Position numbers and translations under genes: made by a program
Part shown: piece after piece, positions 5,938 to 7,356 of the stretch
Layout: each line of letters opens with the position of its first letter
Position numbering within the stretch: the first letter of the stretch is position 1
Notes under the pieces: model-generated
Database searches by the model: none
What the model was told of the DNA's origin: nothing
What the model saw: the letters and a program-made list of their open reading frames with translations, nothing else
From: Acidobacteriaceae bacterium
GTDB lineage: Bacteria > Acidobacteriota > Terriglobia > Terriglobales > Acidobacteriaceae
Assembly: GCA_003140655.1 (NCBI GenBank)
Contig: PLKR01000566.1
Coordinates: 9,215-16,570, forward strand
Direction of reading: 5' to 3'
Length of the DNA: 7,356 nucleotides

Positions 5938-6372
5938 ATGCGCGTCCCCCGCCTGCTGGCTCTCTGCTTGCTGATTTCTCTATGCGCTGCGACGGTTGCG
6001 GCGCAGGCTCCGCCAGACAAGAGCCCTGGTTCTTCTCAGCTTTTGCCTGCGCTACCTCAGAATACGGAGTCCAGCCTAGGCCTCTTTCAGTTCCAACTGC
6101 CATTTCTAGCGGAGGGGCAGAGCCTGTCGAACTCGACGCCGGCTAGCATCCAGAGCGAGCAGGAATCCAACATTCCTGCGCCGGTTCGCGCGCAGCAAGT
6201 TATCACGCTGGAGCAGAACGAGGCGACGTGTTACTCCATTCGGCTCTATCGCGTAGTTCGCGACAATCCAGAGTCGGATTCGACGAGACTTGTGGGCTAT
6301 TCCACGTGCCAGCGTGCCGCTCGGTTCCAGTTAAGAACCGCCGAGGATTCGCGGGAGATGGCGCCTCGTTGA
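5938..6372 (+). CDS. Small secreted protein with two cysteines, function unknown (144 aa)
   Basis: I recognise no named domain. Residues 1-22 are a clear signal peptide (MRVPRLLALCLLISLC..., cleavage after VAA before QAPP). The next 60 or so residues are rich in Ser, Pro, Gln and Asn and probably unstructured. The conserved-looking part is C-terminal: CYSIRLYRVVRD (98-109), SDSTRLVGYSTC (113-124) and ARFQLRTA (128-135). Cys98 and Cys124 bracket it and could form a disulfide after export. From memory, acidobacterial hypothetical proteins share this C-(Y)-x-x-R-x-Y ... S-T-x-L-V-G-Y-S-T-C pattern. The strong promoter, consensus SD and signal peptide together argue that this is a real, well-expressed gene. 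It is transcribed alone and converges on the glycosyltransferase, 69 bp away. Confidence 0.75.
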   Translation: MRVPRLLALCLLISLCAATVAAQAPPDKSPGSSQLLPALPQNTESSLGLFQFQLPFLAEGQSLSNSTPASIQSEQESNIPAPVRAQQVITLEQNEATCYSIRLYRVVRDNPESDSTRLVGYSTCQRAARFQLRTAEDSREMAPR

Positions 6373-6441
6373 GTGCGGTCTGCGGCGATCTTCGATTCTC
6401 CGTGGCGCTTCTTTGCCCTTCAGACTCCTCTTTGAACTTTT

Positions 6442-7356
6442 TCAATTCCGGTGTGGGGGTGCGTCGTCGGTCCGGCTCTTCCTACCTGCTTCGGTCAGCA
6501 GATAGACGCCCAGGATCGTCATCTCCGGCTCAATCGGATGCCGGTAGCGCGGCATGGGGAAAACGACGTAGTAAATCGCGGGATACAACAGGATCAGCCA
6601 GAACAAGAGCCAGGCGCCAGGTCTATGCCGGCGCAGAGCGCGCCCGAGTCCCCAGAACATGAGAACCGAAGCTGCCAGAAAGAGCGAGTTCCTCAACTCC
6701 ATCAGCCACCAGATTTGCGACACTTTTGGCGGTCCGTTCCAGTAATAGATGAAACGCTTGAGGCAGAGGACCGCAAAGCGTTTGTAATCGGCTGTGATGT
6801 AGTCAACCGCTTGCCGCTTCCGCATCTCGATATAGGCCAACTCGCCCATGGCTGTGTATTGCCGCATCCCATATAGATCCTGCGTGGGGTGCAAGTACAG
6901 CATCCAGGTGCCATCGGCGCCTTTGCCGTTGCCCAGGCGCAGTTCCACGCCGAAATTGTCGCGGATAAAAATGAACTTCCCGAAGGTTTCGTAGTTGCGC
7001 ACCAGCCAGGGCGTGATGCAGGCAATGAAAACCACAGACGCCAGCACCACGCCGGCCAACGATGGCTTGTGCCGCTTCGCACGGTGATACCATGCCCAAA
7101 ATCCCGATGCCGGCAGGAACGCAAGCAGCACGGTGCTATTCAGCGCAGCGATCCCCCAAAGCAGACCGAACCAGAGCCAGGGCTTCATCCCGTCGCGTTC
7201 TTCCATGGTGAGCGCCAGCCAAAAAATCACGGCCAGCAACAATGCGGATAGGCTGGTCTCCCAGACCCAGCGCGTGCACCAGTACATGACGTAAGGCAGA
7301 AGGGCCCACGTCCAGGCTGAACCGACCGCGACTTTCTCGGAGAAAATCCGCCGGGC
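6442..7356 (-). CDS. GT39/PMT-like membrane glycosyltransferase (partial, N-terminus beyond right edge)
   Basis: The frame is open through the right edge, so the ATG at 7287 is internal: 23 further codons upstream (ARRIFSEK...TWALLPYV) continue the family pattern. The visible 304 residues are the C-terminal part of a polytopic inner-membrane protein with several hydrophobic helices. They include WLVRNYETFGKFIFIRDNFG followed by an LGNGKGADG loop, and near the end MPRYRHPIEPEM, typical of bacterial ArnT/PMT-like enzymes that move sugars from a polyprenyl-phosphate donor to protein or lipid on the periplasmic side. The catalytic acidic residues of the first periplasmic loop would lie in the missing part, so activity and acceptor cannot be judged. 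The tail GRKSRTDDAPPHRN is a short cytoplasmic or disordered end. It converges on the small secreted gene. Confidence 0.85.
   Translation of the reverse strand, partial: ARRIFSEKVAVGSAWTWALLPYVMYWCTRWVWETSLSALLLAVIFWLALTMEERDGMKPWLWFGLLWGIAALNSTVLLAFLPASGFWAWYHRAKRHKPSLAGVVLASVVFIACITPWLVRNYETFGKFIFIRDNFGVELRLGNGKGADGTWMLYLHPTQDLYGMRQYTAMGELAYIEMRKRQAVDYITADYKRFAVLCLKRFIYYWNGPPKVSQIWWLMELRNSLFLAASVLMFWGLGRALRRHRPGAWLLFWLILLYPAIYYVVFPMPRYRHPIEPEMTILGVYLLTEAGRKSRTDDAPPHRN

Noticed and set aside
5678..5974. Open frame of 98 codons on the plus strand crossing the promoter and the small secreted gene start
   Set aside because: It overlaps both the strong promoter and the signal-peptide coding region in another frame, and shows no domain or SD.
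6432..6445. TTGAA-CTTT-TTCAA hairpin at the convergent 3' ends of the small secreted and glycosyltransferase genes
   Set aside because: AT-rich 5-bp stem, too weak for an intrinsic terminator; likely chance.
7285..7287. ATG at 7287 as the start of the glycosyltransferase
   Set aside because: The frame continues upstream to the window edge with family-like sequence, so this is an internal Met.

Overview
The window looks like chromosomal DNA from an Acidobacteriota (Terriglobia-like) genome. This is inferred from the moderately GC-rich composition, the relatives that the small secreted and outer-membrane proteins bring to mind, and a double-hairpin intergenic repeat of a kind I associate with acidobacterial genomes. 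No rRNA, tRNA, CRISPR array, transposase, integrase or phage gene was seen. Eight protein genes are supported, two of them cut by the window edges.

Left part, minus strand (1-957): two tandem paralogs of a small outer-membrane beta-barrel family. Both have signal peptides and both start with TTG behind a good Shine-Dalgarno sequence. The upstream copy (352-957) is complete and has a plausible sigma70 promoter at 1042-1071. The second copy runs off the left edge.

Central part, minus strand (1218-3834): a probable three-gene operon, read right to left. It holds a secreted alpha/beta hydrolase with an aspartate nucleophile (epoxide hydrolase/dehalogenase branch), a very small six-cysteine zinc-ribbon protein, and an APC-superfamily amino acid permease of the LAT-like type. 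The zinc-ribbon stop and the permease start share a base (TAATG), so their translation is probably coupled.

Plus strand (3891-4640): a class I SAM-dependent methyltransferase diverges from the hydrolase across a 56-bp gap. It lacks a Shine-Dalgarno sequence and may be translated from a leaderless mRNA. It converges on a DUF4097-type secreted protein with Asn-Gly-turn repeats (4788-5666, minus). The space between them holds the double-hairpin repeat, which may also terminate transcription.

Right part: a small secreted protein with two cysteines (5938-6372, plus) sits behind a promoter with a perfect TATAAT and a very short leader. It converges on the C-terminal part of a polytopic GT39/PMT-like glycosyltransferase (6442 to the right edge, minus).

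Most products are membrane, periplasmic or outer-membrane proteins, so the region is an envelope-related neighbourhood of ordinary housekeeping and accessory character. I see no convincing new defence, mobile or biosynthetic system. The points most worth a second look are the zinc-ribbon/permease coupling, the tandem TTG-start barrel paralogs, the dispersed hairpin repeat, the compact divergent promoter and the small secreted protein.
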